A stretch of DNA of 64,000 nucleotides from an uncultured Alistipes sp. (GTDB lineage: Bacteria; Bacteroidota; Bacteroidia; Bacteroidales; Rikenellaceae): the NCBI GenBank assembly GCA_900541585.1, contig UQKD01000010.1, positions 43,670 through 107,669 of the forward strand, read 5' to 3'. The notes under the pieces were generated by a model. It searched no databases. It was not told where the DNA came from and saw nothing but the letters and a program-made list of their open reading frames with translations. The position numbers were made by a program, and so were the translations under genes. The stretch's first letter is position 1, and the number at the start of each line of letters is the position of its first letter. Positions 36,951-45,863 of the stretch are shown here, piece by piece.

Positions 36951-39152
36951 ATGAAGAAAATAACCGTTATCACCCTGCTGCTGGCCGCCGCCCTCGGGGC
37001 GCAGGCCCGGAACGGGAGCGGAAAGCCCGCCTACAAGGACGCCGGACGCCCCGTCGAAGAGCGCGTCAGCGACCTGCTGTCGCGAATGACCCTCGAAGAG
37101 AAGATCATGCAGCTCAACCAGTACACACTGGGACGCAACAACAACGTCAACAACGTGGCCGACCCGGTGGACGAAATCCCCGCGGAGATCGGCTCGCTCA
37201 TCTATTTCGACACGTCGCCCCAACTGCGCAACCGGCTCCAGAAAAAAGCCATGGAGCAGTCGCGGCTCGGAATCCCCGTGCTGTTCGGCTACGACGTCAT
37301 CCACGGCTTCCGCACCACTTACCCCATTTCGCTGGCCCAGGCCTGCTCGTGGAATCCCGCACTGGTAAAGCAGGCCACCGAAGTGGCCGCACAGGAGGCG
37401 CGGATGTCGGGCGTCGAATGGACCTTTTCGCCGATGATCGACGTGGCGCGCGACGGCCGCTGGGGCCGCGTCTCGGAAGGCTACGGCGAAGACCCCCATG
37501 CCAATGCCGTCTACGGCGCGGCGGCGGTCGAAGGCTACCAGGGCGGCGACCTCTCGGACGGCCGCCGCGTAGCCGCCTGCCTCAAGCATTTCGTCGGCTA
37601 CGGCGCTTCGGAAGCAGGCCGCGACTACGTCTACACCGAAATCTCGCGGCAGACCCTCTGGGATACCTATATGCCGCCTTACCTGGCGGGCATCGAAGCC
37701 GGGGCCGCCACCGTGATGAGCTGTTTCAACGACATCAGCGGAACGCCCGGCACAGCCAACCCCTACATCCTGACCGAGGTGCTCAAGGAGCGCTGGAAAT
37801 ACGACGGATTCGTCGTCTCGGACTGGGCCGCCATCGAGCAGCTGCGTTCGCAGGGCGTGGCCGCCGACCGGAAGGAGGCCGCCGAAAAGGCCTTCAACGC
37901 GGGTGTCGAGATGGACATGATGAACCGCTGCTACGACGCCCATCTGGCCGACCTGGTCCGCGAGGGCAAGGTTTCGCAGGAGCGGCTCGACGACGCCGTG
38001 CGGCGTGTCCTGCGGCTGAAATTCCGGCTGGGGCTGTTCGAAAAACCCTACACCCCGGAGTCGGAGGAAACGGACCGGTTCCTGCTTCCCGCAAGCCTCG
38101 CCGTCGCAGAGCGGCTCGCCGAGGAGTCGATGGTGCTGCTGAAAAACGAGAACAACACGCTGCCGCTGAAAGCCGTCCGCCGGATCGCGGTCATCGGCCC
38201 GATGGCGCAGAACCGGCTGCACCTGCTCGGCTCCTGGTCGGCGCACGGCCGGGAGGAGGACGCGGTGAGCGTCTTCGCCGGGCTGGAAAACGAATACCGG
38301 AACCGTGCGGAACTGCTCTACGCCCGGGGCTGCGACTTCGACGGCGAGGACCGCTCCGGATTCCGGGAGGCCGTCGCCGCGGCCTCGGAAGCCGACGTCG
38401 TGGTCCTCTGCCTCGGGGAGAAGAAGAACTGGAGCGGCGAGAACGCCTCGCGGTCTACGATCGCGCTTCCCGAAATCCAGGAACAGCTGGCCGCCGAACT
38501 CGCAAAGACCGGAAAACCGGTCGTGCTGGTCCTGTCGAGCGGACGCCCGCTGGAACTGCGCCGCCTCGAACCGCTGTGCGGGGCCATGGTGCAGATGTGG
38601 CAGCCCGGCATCCGGGGCGGAAATCCCCTCGCGGGGATTCTGTCGGGGAGGATCAATCCCTCGGGCAAACTCGCCATGACGTTCCCCTACTCCACCGGGC
38701 AGATTCCGATCTACTACAACCGCCGCCAGAGCGGCCGCACGCACCAGGGCAAATACCAGGACATTCCCAGCACGCCGCTGTATGAATTCGGTCACGGGCT
38801 CAGCTACACGACGTTCGAATACGGCGATCCGAAGTCTTCCGCGACGACCCTCCGCCGCGGGGAAAAGGCGACGGTGACGGTAACGGTGACCAACACCGGC
38901 GGCATGGACGGCTCCGAGGCGGTCCTCTGGTTCGTCTCGGACCCCGTATGCCGGATTTCGCGGCCGGTGCGGGAGCTGAAACACTTCGAGAAACAGCCGA
39001 TCCGCCGCGGCGAAACGCGCACGTTCCGCTTCGAGATAGACCCCGAAAGGGATTTGAGTTTCACGGACGGCGACGGCAACCGGTTCCTCGAACCGGGCGA
39101 CTACTTCATCCTCGTAAAGGACAAAAAGGTGAAACTGACGCTGACGGACTGA
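36951..39152 (+). CDS. bglX: GH3 beta-glucosidase/beta-xylosidase (BglX-like), secreted
   Basis: Protein of 733 residues with a signal peptide (ends GAQARNG). The N-terminal barrel carries the GH3 blocks LLSRMTLEEKIMQLNQ, PVLFGYDVIHGFRTTYP, WTFSPMIDVARDGRWGRVSEGYGEDP, CLKHFVGYGASEAGRDY, and the nucleophile Asp in YDGFVVSDWAAIEQL. The alpha/beta sandwich domain has SMVLLKNENNTLPL and VVLVLSSGRPLELRRL; the fibronectin-III-like end has YEFGHGLSYTTFEY. Order and length match periplasmic BglX. It removes terminal beta-glucosyl or beta-xylosyl units. Last plus-strand gene of the locus, followed by a strong bidirectional terminator. Confidence 0.92.
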   Translation: MKKITVITLLLAAALGAQARNGSGKPAYKDAGRPVEERVSDLLSRMTLEEKIMQLNQYTLGRNNNVNNVADPVDEIPAEIGSLIYFDTSPQLRNRLQKKAMEQSRLGIPVLFGYDVIHGFRTTYPISLAQACSWNPALVKQATEVAAQEARMSGVEWTFSPMIDVARDGRWGRVSEGYGEDPHANAVYGAAAVEGYQGGDLSDGRRVAACLKHFVGYGASEAGRDYVYTEISRQTLWDTYMPPYLAGIEAGAATVMSCFNDISGTPGTANPYILTEVLKERWKYDGFVVSDWAAIEQLRSQGVAADRKEAAEKAFNAGVEMDMMNRCYDAHLADLVREGKVSQERLDDAVRRVLRLKFRLGLFEKPYTPESEETDRFLLPASLAVAERLAEESMVLLKNENNTLPLKAVRRIAVIGPMAQNRLHLLGSWSAHGREEDAVSVFAGLENEYRNRAELLYARGCDFDGEDRSGFREAVAAASEADVVVLCLGEKKNWSGENASRSTIALPEIQEQLAAELAKTGKPVVLVLSSGRPLELRRLEPLCGAMVQMWQPGIRGGNPLAGILSGRINPSGKLAMTFPYSTGQIPIYYNRRQSGRTHQGKYQDIPSTPLYEFGHGLSYTTFEYGDPKSSATTLRRGEKATVTVTVTNTGGMDGSEAVLWFVSDPVCRISRPVRELKHFEKQPIRRGETRTFRFEIDPERDLSFTDGDGNRFLEPGDYFILVKDKKVKLTLTD

Positions 39153-39171
39153 CCTCCGTTTCCATTAAAAA

Positions 39172-39204
39172 ACAGAGCTGTAACCCGAAAAGTTACAGCT
39201 CTGT
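39172..39204. terminator. Bidirectional terminator between GH3 and GH43
   Basis: ACAGAGCTGTAAC and GTTACAGCTCTGT form a perfect 13-base stem with a 7-base loop; an A run precedes the left arm. It separates convergent genes. Confidence 0.8.
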
Positions 39205-39272
39205 CCGTATCAGGCCGCAGCCGCCCGGAAAACGGGACTTATCCGCCGATTCGCAGAAAGACCTTCCTCCCC

Positions 39273-40367
39273 TCACAGACCCTTTGTCCACACGGGCACG
39301 GGCTGGGGCGAGGTGGTCGGGCCGAAGACCTTCAGACGACCGTCCCCGGTTACCTCCATCGGGTCGATGAAGACCATGCGCGCATCGCCCGTCGGGGCCG
39401 TCCGGCCGTGGTAGACGCAGTACATCCCTCCGCCGGGAAGCTTCAGCACCATATTGTGCCCGGTTCCCGTGACTTCGCCGCCCTTGTCCGCATTCTTTTC
39501 GAGGACCGGATTGTCCGACGATTTCACGAAGGGACCCAGCGGCGAGTCGGCCGTAGCATAGCCCACCGCATAATACTGCCCGCCGTAGAAGTTGGCGGAA
39601 TACATCATGTAATACGTCCCGTTTTCCTTGAAGGCGTACGACCCTTCGGTCCAGCGCCGGTTGACCTCTCCGGCGGTAACCGAACGGCTTTCCCACTCGG
39701 TTTGCGGATCGGAGGCAGACTGCGGGGGCGTCAGCAGCGCGACCGGCTCGCCGATGACACCGCTGAAATCGGGCTTCATCTCCACACCGTATACCCAGCT
39801 CTCCTCGATCTCGTCGAAAAGCCCCTTGTCGCGCGCCCATGCCGAAAGTTCGCTTTCGACGGGATGCTTGTAACAGCAGCGCGAATAATAGAGATATACC
39901 CGGCCGTCATCGTCCCACAATACGTTGGCGTCGATCACCGGATAGCCGGGATCGAACACCGGACGGTCATACAGGTCGGAAAAGGGTCCCGACGGCGAAT
40001 CGGCGACCGCCACCCCGATGCGGAACGTTTCGAGGTCGCCGTTCGGGTTATGCCGCCAGTTGGCGCTGAAAAACAGGTAATACCGCCCGTCGCGTTCGTA
40101 CACTTCGGGGGCCCAGAAACAGTCAGTTCCCCAGGCCGAGGCATTGCCGTCGTAGACGACATCGCCCTTTTGCCAGGTAACGAGGTCATCCGAGACGCAG
40201 ACACGAAAACCTTTGATGTCGCCGCTCGTTCCGTACATATAGAATTTTCCGTCGGCGGCGTGGAGGACGAACGGGTCGCCGAACGCTACGTCGAGCGGAT
40301 TACGATAGGCAGGCGAGTCGCATCCGAGCAGGATCGCCGGCAGGAAGAAGATAAGCAGTTTTTTCAT
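39273..40367 (-). CDS. GH43 family glycosidase, lipoprotein
   Basis: Protein of 364 residues starting at the ATG at 40367, since MKKLLIFFLPAILLGCDSP is a lipoprotein signal; the open frame upstream to 40466 contains the promoter. Five-bladed propeller with the GH43 triad: general base Asp in DVAFGDPFVLHA, the pKa-modulating Asp in YPVIDANVLWDDDG, and acid Glu in WTEGSYAFKENG. Typical products of this family are arabinofuranosidases and beta-xylosidases. Convergent with the main enzyme operon but with its own promoter, so it may be a separately transcribed member of the same locus. GH43 subfamily not assignable by eye. Confidence 0.88.
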   Translation of the reverse strand: MKKLLIFFLPAILLGCDSPAYRNPLDVAFGDPFVLHAADGKFYMYGTSGDIKGFRVCVSDDLVTWQKGDVVYDGNASAWGTDCFWAPEVYERDGRYYLFFSANWRHNPNGDLETFRIGVAVADSPSGPFSDLYDRPVFDPGYPVIDANVLWDDDGRVYLYYSRCCYKHPVESELSAWARDKGLFDEIEESWVYGVEMKPDFSGVIGEPVALLTPPQSASDPQTEWESRSVTAGEVNRRWTEGSYAFKENGTYYMMYSANFYGGQYYAVGYATADSPLGPFVKSSDNPVLEKNADKGGEVTGTGHNMVLKLPGGGMYCVYHGRTAPTGDARMVFIDPMEVTGDGRLKVFGPTTSPQPVPVWTKGL

Positions 40368-40424
40368 ACGGGTTATTTTGAACAGTTTGAATCCGTCGTA
40401 AAATGCCATTTGGCACACACCCGA

Positions 40425-40432
40425 CAAAATTA
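40425..40432 (-). promoter_or_regulatory. -7 box TAATTTTG of the GH43 gene
   Basis: Exact TAnnTTTG match on the minus strand, 57 bases upstream of the chosen ATG, giving a leader of about 50 bases. It supports the shorter start. The remaining gap to 40585 shows nothing else recognised. Confidence 0.5.
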
Positions 40433-40585
40433 TTCGTTTTATCCGATTTTCAGCCATGCCCGCCACCCGTCCGGCTGCAATTGATCAAAGAGTTATACAT
40501 TCTGGAAATATTTTTCCATTTTGCTGCGGCTGCCGGATGGAGACCGACCCCGGATACTCACCGGCTTTGACCGCCGAATAAACGG

Positions 40586-40614
40586 CGCCCGGATGCGGCA
40601 CTTGCATCCGGGCG
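40586..40614 (-). terminator. Stem-loop downstream of the patatin gene, probable terminator
   Basis: CGCCCGGATGC and GCATCCGGGCG form a perfect 11-base stem around 7 bases, 36 bases past the stop of the minus-strand gene. The T-tract is poor (CGTTTATT). Confidence 0.6.
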
Positions 40615-40650
40615 TCATCTTTACAGGGGAAGGCAGGATCGGCCCCGCGA

Positions 40651-42948
40651 TCAGTAGAACGTTCCTTTCGGGGCGAAAATCGCATACCCGAAATTGAAGG
40701 TCAGGTACATGTTGCGCCAGTTTTTCAGGTCGTATTTCGTCAGCGCGAGGCTCACGGGACCGATCGGCGTGTGGTAGACCAGCGACGCCTCGGCGATATA
40801 ATGCCAGCGTTCGTCTGCATTCCCCAGGGGGTTGAAGTCCCGTTTTTCGCGGAACATGGTGTAGAATCCCGTCCGGAAGAAGCAGTTGGGCAGCAGGTCG
40901 AAGGTCGGCATCAGGCCCCACGCCGCGAAGCGCTTGCCCCGGAAATCGGGCATGTAGACCATCCGGGCATGCGGCACGGGCGCATAATCGGGCATCGACA
41001 TCAGCGTCGCGGATTCGGTCCGGAACTGCGGGTGGTTGGTCCACACGGCATCGACGTTGAGTCCCAGCGAAAACCATCTGCAACCTGGCATGTCGAAGAA
41101 CTTGTCCCACGTGAAACGCGCCCCGACCCACTGGCGGGTCCTGCGCACGACGAACCGGTCCGCGTCGTAGGGCTGGTATTTGTCGCGTCCTCCGACATAG
41201 ATGGCCGAAAGGTGCAGTTCGGAGCCGCGGCGGGGATAGAGGAACTTGTCGAGCGTGTTGCGCGCCAGTCCGGCCCGGATGCCGAAAAACGAGAAGCGCG
41301 AGTGGTCGGTGTCGTCGGCGAACAACACGTCCGAATCGTAGCGGTAGTTGACGTGCCCGGCGTTGAGGCGCAGAGTGAAGACGCTGCGGTGGGTCAGCGG
41401 CACGCCGGCGCCAGCCGAGAAGAAGCTCTCGCTGTTCTTGACCTGCTGGGCGTTGCGGACCCGGGTGACGTTGCCGAAATAGCCGTGGCGGAAATTCCGG
41501 ACCGCGAAATTGTAGGAGTAATCGAGGAATATCGGCTTCCACGCGTAGAAATCCGTCCGGCCTCCGATCGCTCCCCACGTGTAGATGGGTCCCAGGTAGA
41601 GGTCTGCGCCCAACTGCTGCGCGACGCGGCCGATGGTCTTGTAATTGATGCCGATATAGGCCTGGTTGAAGGCCGTCGAGGAGATGTTTCCCCCGAAGGT
41701 GATCTTGAAATTGGGGCGCGTGCCGAACTTGGCCTCGAACGAATAACGTTCCCGGACGGAGTCGTAGCGCACGGTGGGGAAGTCCATCGTGAAATCGCCG
41801 CCGGCAAGCACCTCGAAGATGTTGTCCCGCAGTTCGGTGAAGCCCATCGGCCGCTGGATGCCCGGCGTACGGCGGTCGACCTGCACGAAATCGCGGATAT
41901 ACTCCCGCTGGGCGCGCTTCAGCCCTTCGAGTTTGTAGTCGTCGAAGACCAGCGGCGGACACTTGGCACGGAACGCCTCGCGGCGTCCGGCATAGTAGGC
42001 CGAGTCGCGGCGTTCGGCGACCTTCTCCAACAGTTGCGGCATGGCCGCCATGGCGTCCTCGTAACCCATATCCATGATGGCGCCGGCCTGGTCGAAGTCG
42101 AGCATGTTGACCCCCACGGCGCGGCGGATCGTGACGCTGCGCTCCTCGGGCAGCGTGTAGTCGGTATCGTGCATGGCCAGCATGAAGGCCTGGTCCATGA
42201 TGTTGCTGTCCTCGCTGGGCGGGGTGTTGCCTTCGGTGCAGATCGAGCCGACGATCAGATCGGGCCGGAAATCGGCGTCAAGGGGTTTCCACGGAAAGTT
42301 GTCGTAGATACCGCCGTCGTACAACAGCATCGAGTCCTTCACCATCGGCTTGAACACCAGCGGAATGGACATCGACGAGCGGACCGCCTCGCTCAAATCC
42401 CCCTCGCGCATCACCACCGGTCCGCGGTGGTTCAGGTCGCTGGCCACGCAGAGGAAGGGAACCATCAGGCGGTCGAAATCGCCGTCCGCGGCGGCCGTCG
42501 CCGGGGCGAACAGCTCCGTGAGGGCCATATCGATCTGTGTCGAGGAGATCAGGTTCCGGGGCACGCGCAACCGTTTCCCGGAGGGACTCTCGACATCGAT
42601 GCGCAGGCTCAAAAACGCGGGATTGCTCCCCACCTGCCGGTAATAGGCCATGTATTTGTTGGGGTCGATGCGCCCCGAGACCCACTCCTTGACCACACCC
42701 GAGTCGACGATCGCACGCATCTCGGCCGGGGAATATCCAGCGGCGTACATCGCGGCGATGATCGAACCCATCGAGGTCCCGGCCACATAGTCGATCGGCA
42801 CGCCGTTCTCTTCGAGCGCCTCCAGGACGCCGATGTGGTAAAGCCCCTTCGCGCCGCCGCCGCTCATCACGACCCCTACCTTCTGGGCCGCGGCAGGGAG
42901 CGCCACCAACAGCAGCATCCCGACAAATGAGCCGATTTTACGCAACAT
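40651..42948 (-). CDS. Patatin-like phospholipase fused to a BamA-type outer-membrane barrel (PlpD-like)
   Basis: Protein of 765 residues, type Vd autotransporter-like. After the signal (ends ALPAAAQ) the patatin domain shows the oxyanion motif MSGGGAKGLYHIG, the nucleophile Ser in AGTSMGSIIAAMY, and the catalytic Asp in LLYDGGIYDNFPW. A POTRA-like linker (about 320-400, RTPGIQRPMGFTELRDN) leads to a C-terminal barrel of the bacterial surface antigen family with regular alternating strands and a terminal aromatic (GTFY). The patatin part may stay in the periplasm or be exported through its own barrel. Lipase activity is inferred from the intact Ser-Asp dyad. It diverges from pheS. Confidence 0.9.
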   Translation of the reverse strand: MLRKIGSFVGMLLLVALPAAAQKVGVVMSGGGAKGLYHIGVLEALEENGVPIDYVAGTSMGSIIAAMYAAGYSPAEMRAIVDSGVVKEWVSGRIDPNKYMAYYRQVGSNPAFLSLRIDVESPSGKRLRVPRNLISSTQIDMALTELFAPATAAADGDFDRLMVPFLCVASDLNHRGPVVMREGDLSEAVRSSMSIPLVFKPMVKDSMLLYDGGIYDNFPWKPLDADFRPDLIVGSICTEGNTPPSEDSNIMDQAFMLAMHDTDYTLPEERSVTIRRAVGVNMLDFDQAGAIMDMGYEDAMAAMPQLLEKVAERRDSAYYAGRREAFRAKCPPLVFDDYKLEGLKRAQREYIRDFVQVDRRTPGIQRPMGFTELRDNIFEVLAGGDFTMDFPTVRYDSVRERYSFEAKFGTRPNFKITFGGNISSTAFNQAYIGINYKTIGRVAQQLGADLYLGPIYTWGAIGGRTDFYAWKPIFLDYSYNFAVRNFRHGYFGNVTRVRNAQQVKNSESFFSAGAGVPLTHRSVFTLRLNAGHVNYRYDSDVLFADDTDHSRFSFFGIRAGLARNTLDKFLYPRRGSELHLSAIYVGGRDKYQPYDADRFVVRRTRQWVGARFTWDKFFDMPGCRWFSLGLNVDAVWTNHPQFRTESATLMSMPDYAPVPHARMVYMPDFRGKRFAAWGLMPTFDLLPNCFFRTGFYTMFREKRDFNPLGNADERWHYIAEASLVYHTPIGPVSLALTKYDLKNWRNMYLTFNFGYAIFAPKGTFY

Positions 42949-42963
42949 ATCTCAATTTTTTTA

Positions 42964-42999
42964 TAACTTTGCACGTTACTACGATGTCGTTCAAAAGTA
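42964..42999. promoter_or_regulatory. Overlapping divergent promoters of pheS and the patatin gene
   Basis: TAACTTTG (42964-42971, plus) faces pheS; TACTTTTG on the minus strand (42992-42999) faces the patatin gene. The two -7 boxes are 20 bp apart and their start regions overlap, so transcription of the two may interfere. Confidence 0.55.
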
Positions 43000-43024
43000 G
43001 ACAAAAAAGAAACACGATCAAAAT

Positions 43025-44050
43025 ATGACTGACAAAATCAACGAACTCCTGCGACGTGTCGAGGAGTTTAAGCCGAAAGCCGCCGCCGAAATCGAGGAGT
43101 TCCGCATCCGGATCCTCGGCAAGAAAGGCGAGTTGACCGCCCTGATGGAGGAGTTCAAGACGGTAGCCCCCGAACTGAAACGCGAACTGGGCCAGCAGTT
43201 GAACCGCCTCAAAAACGAGGCCACGGAGCGCATCAACGCGCTGCGCGAGCAGTTGCAGAACGCCGCGGCCGACGAAGCCTCGTCGTCGGGCGACCTGACG
43301 CGCCCCGGCACGGCCGAACACCTCGGTTCGCGCCACCCGATCTCACTGGTGAAAAACCAGATCGTCGAGGTCTTTTCGCGGCTGGGCTACACCGTGGCCG
43401 ACGGACCCGAGATCGAGGACGACTGGCATGTGTTCTCGGCCCTGAACTTCCCGCCCGAGCACCCGGCACGCGACATGCAGGACACGTTCTTCATCGAGAA
43501 GGACCCCGACATCCTGCTGCGCACGCACACCTCGTCGATCCAGGTCCGCACGATGGAGCGCCAGAAACCGCCCATCCGCGTCATCTGCCCGGGCCGCGTG
43601 TTCCGCAACGAGGCCATTTCGTACCGCGCGCACTGCATCTTCCACCAGATCGAAGGGCTTTATATCGACGAAGGCGTCTCGTTCGCCGACATGAAGCAGT
43701 CGCTGCTCTACTTCGCCAAGGAGGTCTTCGGCAAGCAGGCCGTGATCCGCATGCGCCCGTCCTATTTCCCCTTCACCGAGCCTTCGGCCGAGGTCGACGT
43801 GTCGTGCAATCTCTGCGGCGGCAAGGGCTGCCCGGTCTGCAAGGGCACGGGCTGGCTGGAGATCATGGGCTGCGGCATGGTAGACCCGAACGTACTGAAA
43901 GCCAATAATATCGATCCCGAAAAATATTCCGGATTCGCCTTCGGCATGGGTATTGAGCGCATCGCCATGCTCAAATACGGCGTGAAGGACCTGCGTCTCT
44001 ATTTCGAAAACGACGTGCGGTTCCTCCACCAGTTCGACGAAGCGCTCTAA
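43025..44050 (+). CDS. pheS: Phenylalanyl-tRNA synthetase alpha subunit
   Basis: Protein of 341 residues that with PheT charges tRNA-Phe. A coiled coil at residues 1-90 (tRNA-binding arm) is followed by the class II core: motif 1 region SRLGYTVADGPEIEDDWHVF, motif 2 RVICPGRVFRNEAISYRAHCIFHQIEG, and motif 3 FAFGMGIERIAMLKYGVKDLR. A cysteine cluster (CNLCGGKGCPVCKGTGW) sits between motifs 2 and 3, as in many non-enterobacterial PheS. pheT is not adjacent, the common state in Bacteroidetes. It begins a run of six plus-strand genes with small gaps. Confidence 0.97.
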   Translation: MTDKINELLRRVEEFKPKAAAEIEEFRIRILGKKGELTALMEEFKTVAPELKRELGQQLNRLKNEATERINALREQLQNAAADEASSSGDLTRPGTAEHLGSRHPISLVKNQIVEVFSRLGYTVADGPEIEDDWHVFSALNFPPEHPARDMQDTFFIEKDPDILLRTHTSSIQVRTMERQKPPIRVICPGRVFRNEAISYRAHCIFHQIEGLYIDEGVSFADMKQSLLYFAKEVFGKQAVIRMRPSYFPFTEPSAEVDVSCNLCGGKGCPVCKGTGWLEIMGCGMVDPNVLKANNIDPEKYSGFAFGMGIERIAMLKYGVKDLRLYFENDVRFLHQFDEAL

Positions 44051-44057
44051 ACCCCCG

Positions 44058-45857
44058 ATGCCCATGAAACGCCTCACAGCGACAACGGTCCTCTGCCTCC
44101 TGCTCTTCTCCGCGGCATTCGTCACGGGAAAGGGACCCTCGGCAGTGCCCGAATACCCCGATTCGCTGCGCAGCGTATGGCTCTACACCGAGGGCATCAA
44201 GCAGAACACCATCGCCGGCGACTCGGTGCGCGCCAGGGAGCTGTTCCTCGAAGCGATCCGCAGCGACTCGACCTATGCCCCGGCCTACTACGAACTCGCG
44301 GCGAACGGGATGTACGCCACGCCCGACGAGGCCGTGGAACTGGCCCGGAAGGCCTTCCGTCTCGACACGACGAACAAGTGGTATCACCAGTTCTACGGAC
44401 AGGCGCTCATCTACGCCGAGCGTTACGACGAGGCGCTGAAGGTCTACCGCCGCCTGCAGACGGAGAACCCGAAGGACCCCGACAACTACCGCATCCTGGC
44501 AGCCCTCTACGAGCAGAAGCAAAGCCCCGTCATGGCTCTCGTGACGCTCGACTCGGCCGAACTGCGCTTCGGACGCATCCCCCTGCTGAGCGCCATGAAA
44601 CGGCGCCTGCTGGTGGCGACGAACCAGATCGACAAAGCCGTGGTCGAAGCCCGGGCAATGGTCGAAGCCGCACCCTACGAGGCACAGCACCACGTGGTCC
44701 TCGGCGACCTCTACGCCATCGCCAAGAAGGATTCGCTGGCCCGTGCCGAATACGACCGTGCGTTGCAGATCGACTCCACGAACGTGCAGACACTGATGGC
44801 GCTGGCCGATTTCCACGCCGGACGGCAGGACTACCGGGCGCTGCTGGCCGTCACGCGGCAGTTGTTCCAATCCGACGAACTGCCGCTCGAAACCAAGATC
44901 AAACGCTTCGGACAGTTCACCTCCGACACGCGCTTCTACCGCGAATACTATTTCCAGCTGAACGACCTGGCCTCGACGCTGGCCATCCGCTATCCCGACG
45001 ACAAGCGCGTCGTGGAACTTTACGCCGGCCACCTGATCGCTTCGGGCGAACTGGAGCAGGCCCTCGCGCTCTACAAGAACCACCTCGCCGACCAGCCTCC
45101 CGTGGAGGACTATTTCCGGGCGGTGATCGACATCGAAAGTTACCTCCAGCACCCCGACTCGGTCGACAAGTACGTCACGCGCGCCCTGGAGCTTTTTCCC
45201 GCGAAGATCGACTTCCACATCTCCAAAGGGCACGTGATGAGCTATGCCAAGCAGTACGACAAGGCGGTCAGAGCCTACCGTGAGTCGCTGCGCTTCGCCG
45301 ACACCGATTCGCTGAAAGGCGTCATCTGGGGCATGATCGGCGACGCCTGGCACCAGAAGGCCATCGCCGGGACCCCCGAGTGGGACGAAGGCCGCGCGGC
45401 GCAGACCGCCGGAGGTTCTTACCGCAAGGAGATGAAAGAGTGCTACAAAGCCTACGAACGCAGCCTGGGATACTGGAAGGACAACCCCGTGGTGCTCAAC
45501 AACTACGCCTATTTCCTATCGCTCGAAGAACGCGACCTGGAACGCGCGCTGACCATGTCGAGCCGCGTCGTGGCGCTCACCGACAACAACCCGACCTACC
45601 TCGACACCCACGGCTGGGTACTTTTCAAATTGGGACGCACGGACGAAGCCAAGAAGATCCTGCAGAAGGCCGTGGCGCTCGACGGGCAGAAAAGCCCCGA
45701 ACTGATGGTTCATTACGGTGACATCCTGCACCTCCTGGGCGAGCAGTTCATGGCGGAAATCTACTGGCGGAGGGCGCTCGAAAAGGGCTACGACGCCGGG
45801 CAGATCGAACAGCGGCTGAAACAGCCTGCCGTCAAAAAGCCCGAACCCAAAGAATAA
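44058..45857 (+). CDS. TPR-repeat protein, exported
   Basis: Protein of 599 residues built almost wholly of tetratricopeptide repeats (e.g. AYYELAANGMYATPDEAVELARKA, YHQFYGQALIYAERYDEALKVYRRL, NNYAYFLSLEERDLERALTMSSRVV, YLDTHGWVLFKLGRTDEAKKILQKA given here by parts). The N-terminus has a signal peptide (TTVLCLLLFSAAF); start is ATG 44058 or 44064. TPRs mediate protein contacts, so it is likely a periplasmic scaffold. It lies 7 bp after pheS and 6 bp before the EnvC-like gene. The TPR-EnvC order is recurrent in Bacteroidales, suggesting a cell-envelope role, but function is unknown. Confidence 0.85.
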   Translation: MPMKRLTATTVLCLLLFSAAFVTGKGPSAVPEYPDSLRSVWLYTEGIKQNTIAGDSVRARELFLEAIRSDSTYAPAYYELAANGMYATPDEAVELARKAFRLDTTNKWYHQFYGQALIYAERYDEALKVYRRLQTENPKDPDNYRILAALYEQKQSPVMALVTLDSAELRFGRIPLLSAMKRRLLVATNQIDKAVVEARAMVEAAPYEAQHHVVLGDLYAIAKKDSLARAEYDRALQIDSTNVQTLMALADFHAGRQDYRALLAVTRQLFQSDELPLETKIKRFGQFTSDTRFYREYYFQLNDLASTLAIRYPDDKRVVELYAGHLIASGELEQALALYKNHLADQPPVEDYFRAVIDIESYLQHPDSVDKYVTRALELFPAKIDFHISKGHVMSYAKQYDKAVRAYRESLRFADTDSLKGVIWGMIGDAWHQKAIAGTPEWDEGRAAQTAGGSYRKEMKECYKAYERSLGYWKDNPVVLNNYAYFLSLEERDLERALTMSSRVVALTDNNPTYLDTHGWVLFKLGRTDEAKKILQKAVALDGQKSPELMVHYGDILHLLGEQFMAEIYWRRALEKGYDAGQIEQRLKQPAVKKPEPKE

Positions 45858-45863
45858 CCCGCC

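Noticed and set aside
38868..38892. ACGGTGACGGTAACGGTGAC short tandem-like repeat in the GH3 gene
   Set aside because: It simply encodes alternating Thr-Val of a beta strand.
44693..44708. CACGTG-centred palindrome (CACCACGTGGTC) resembling parS
   Set aside because: The flanks lack the GTTn/nAAC bases required for ParB recognition.
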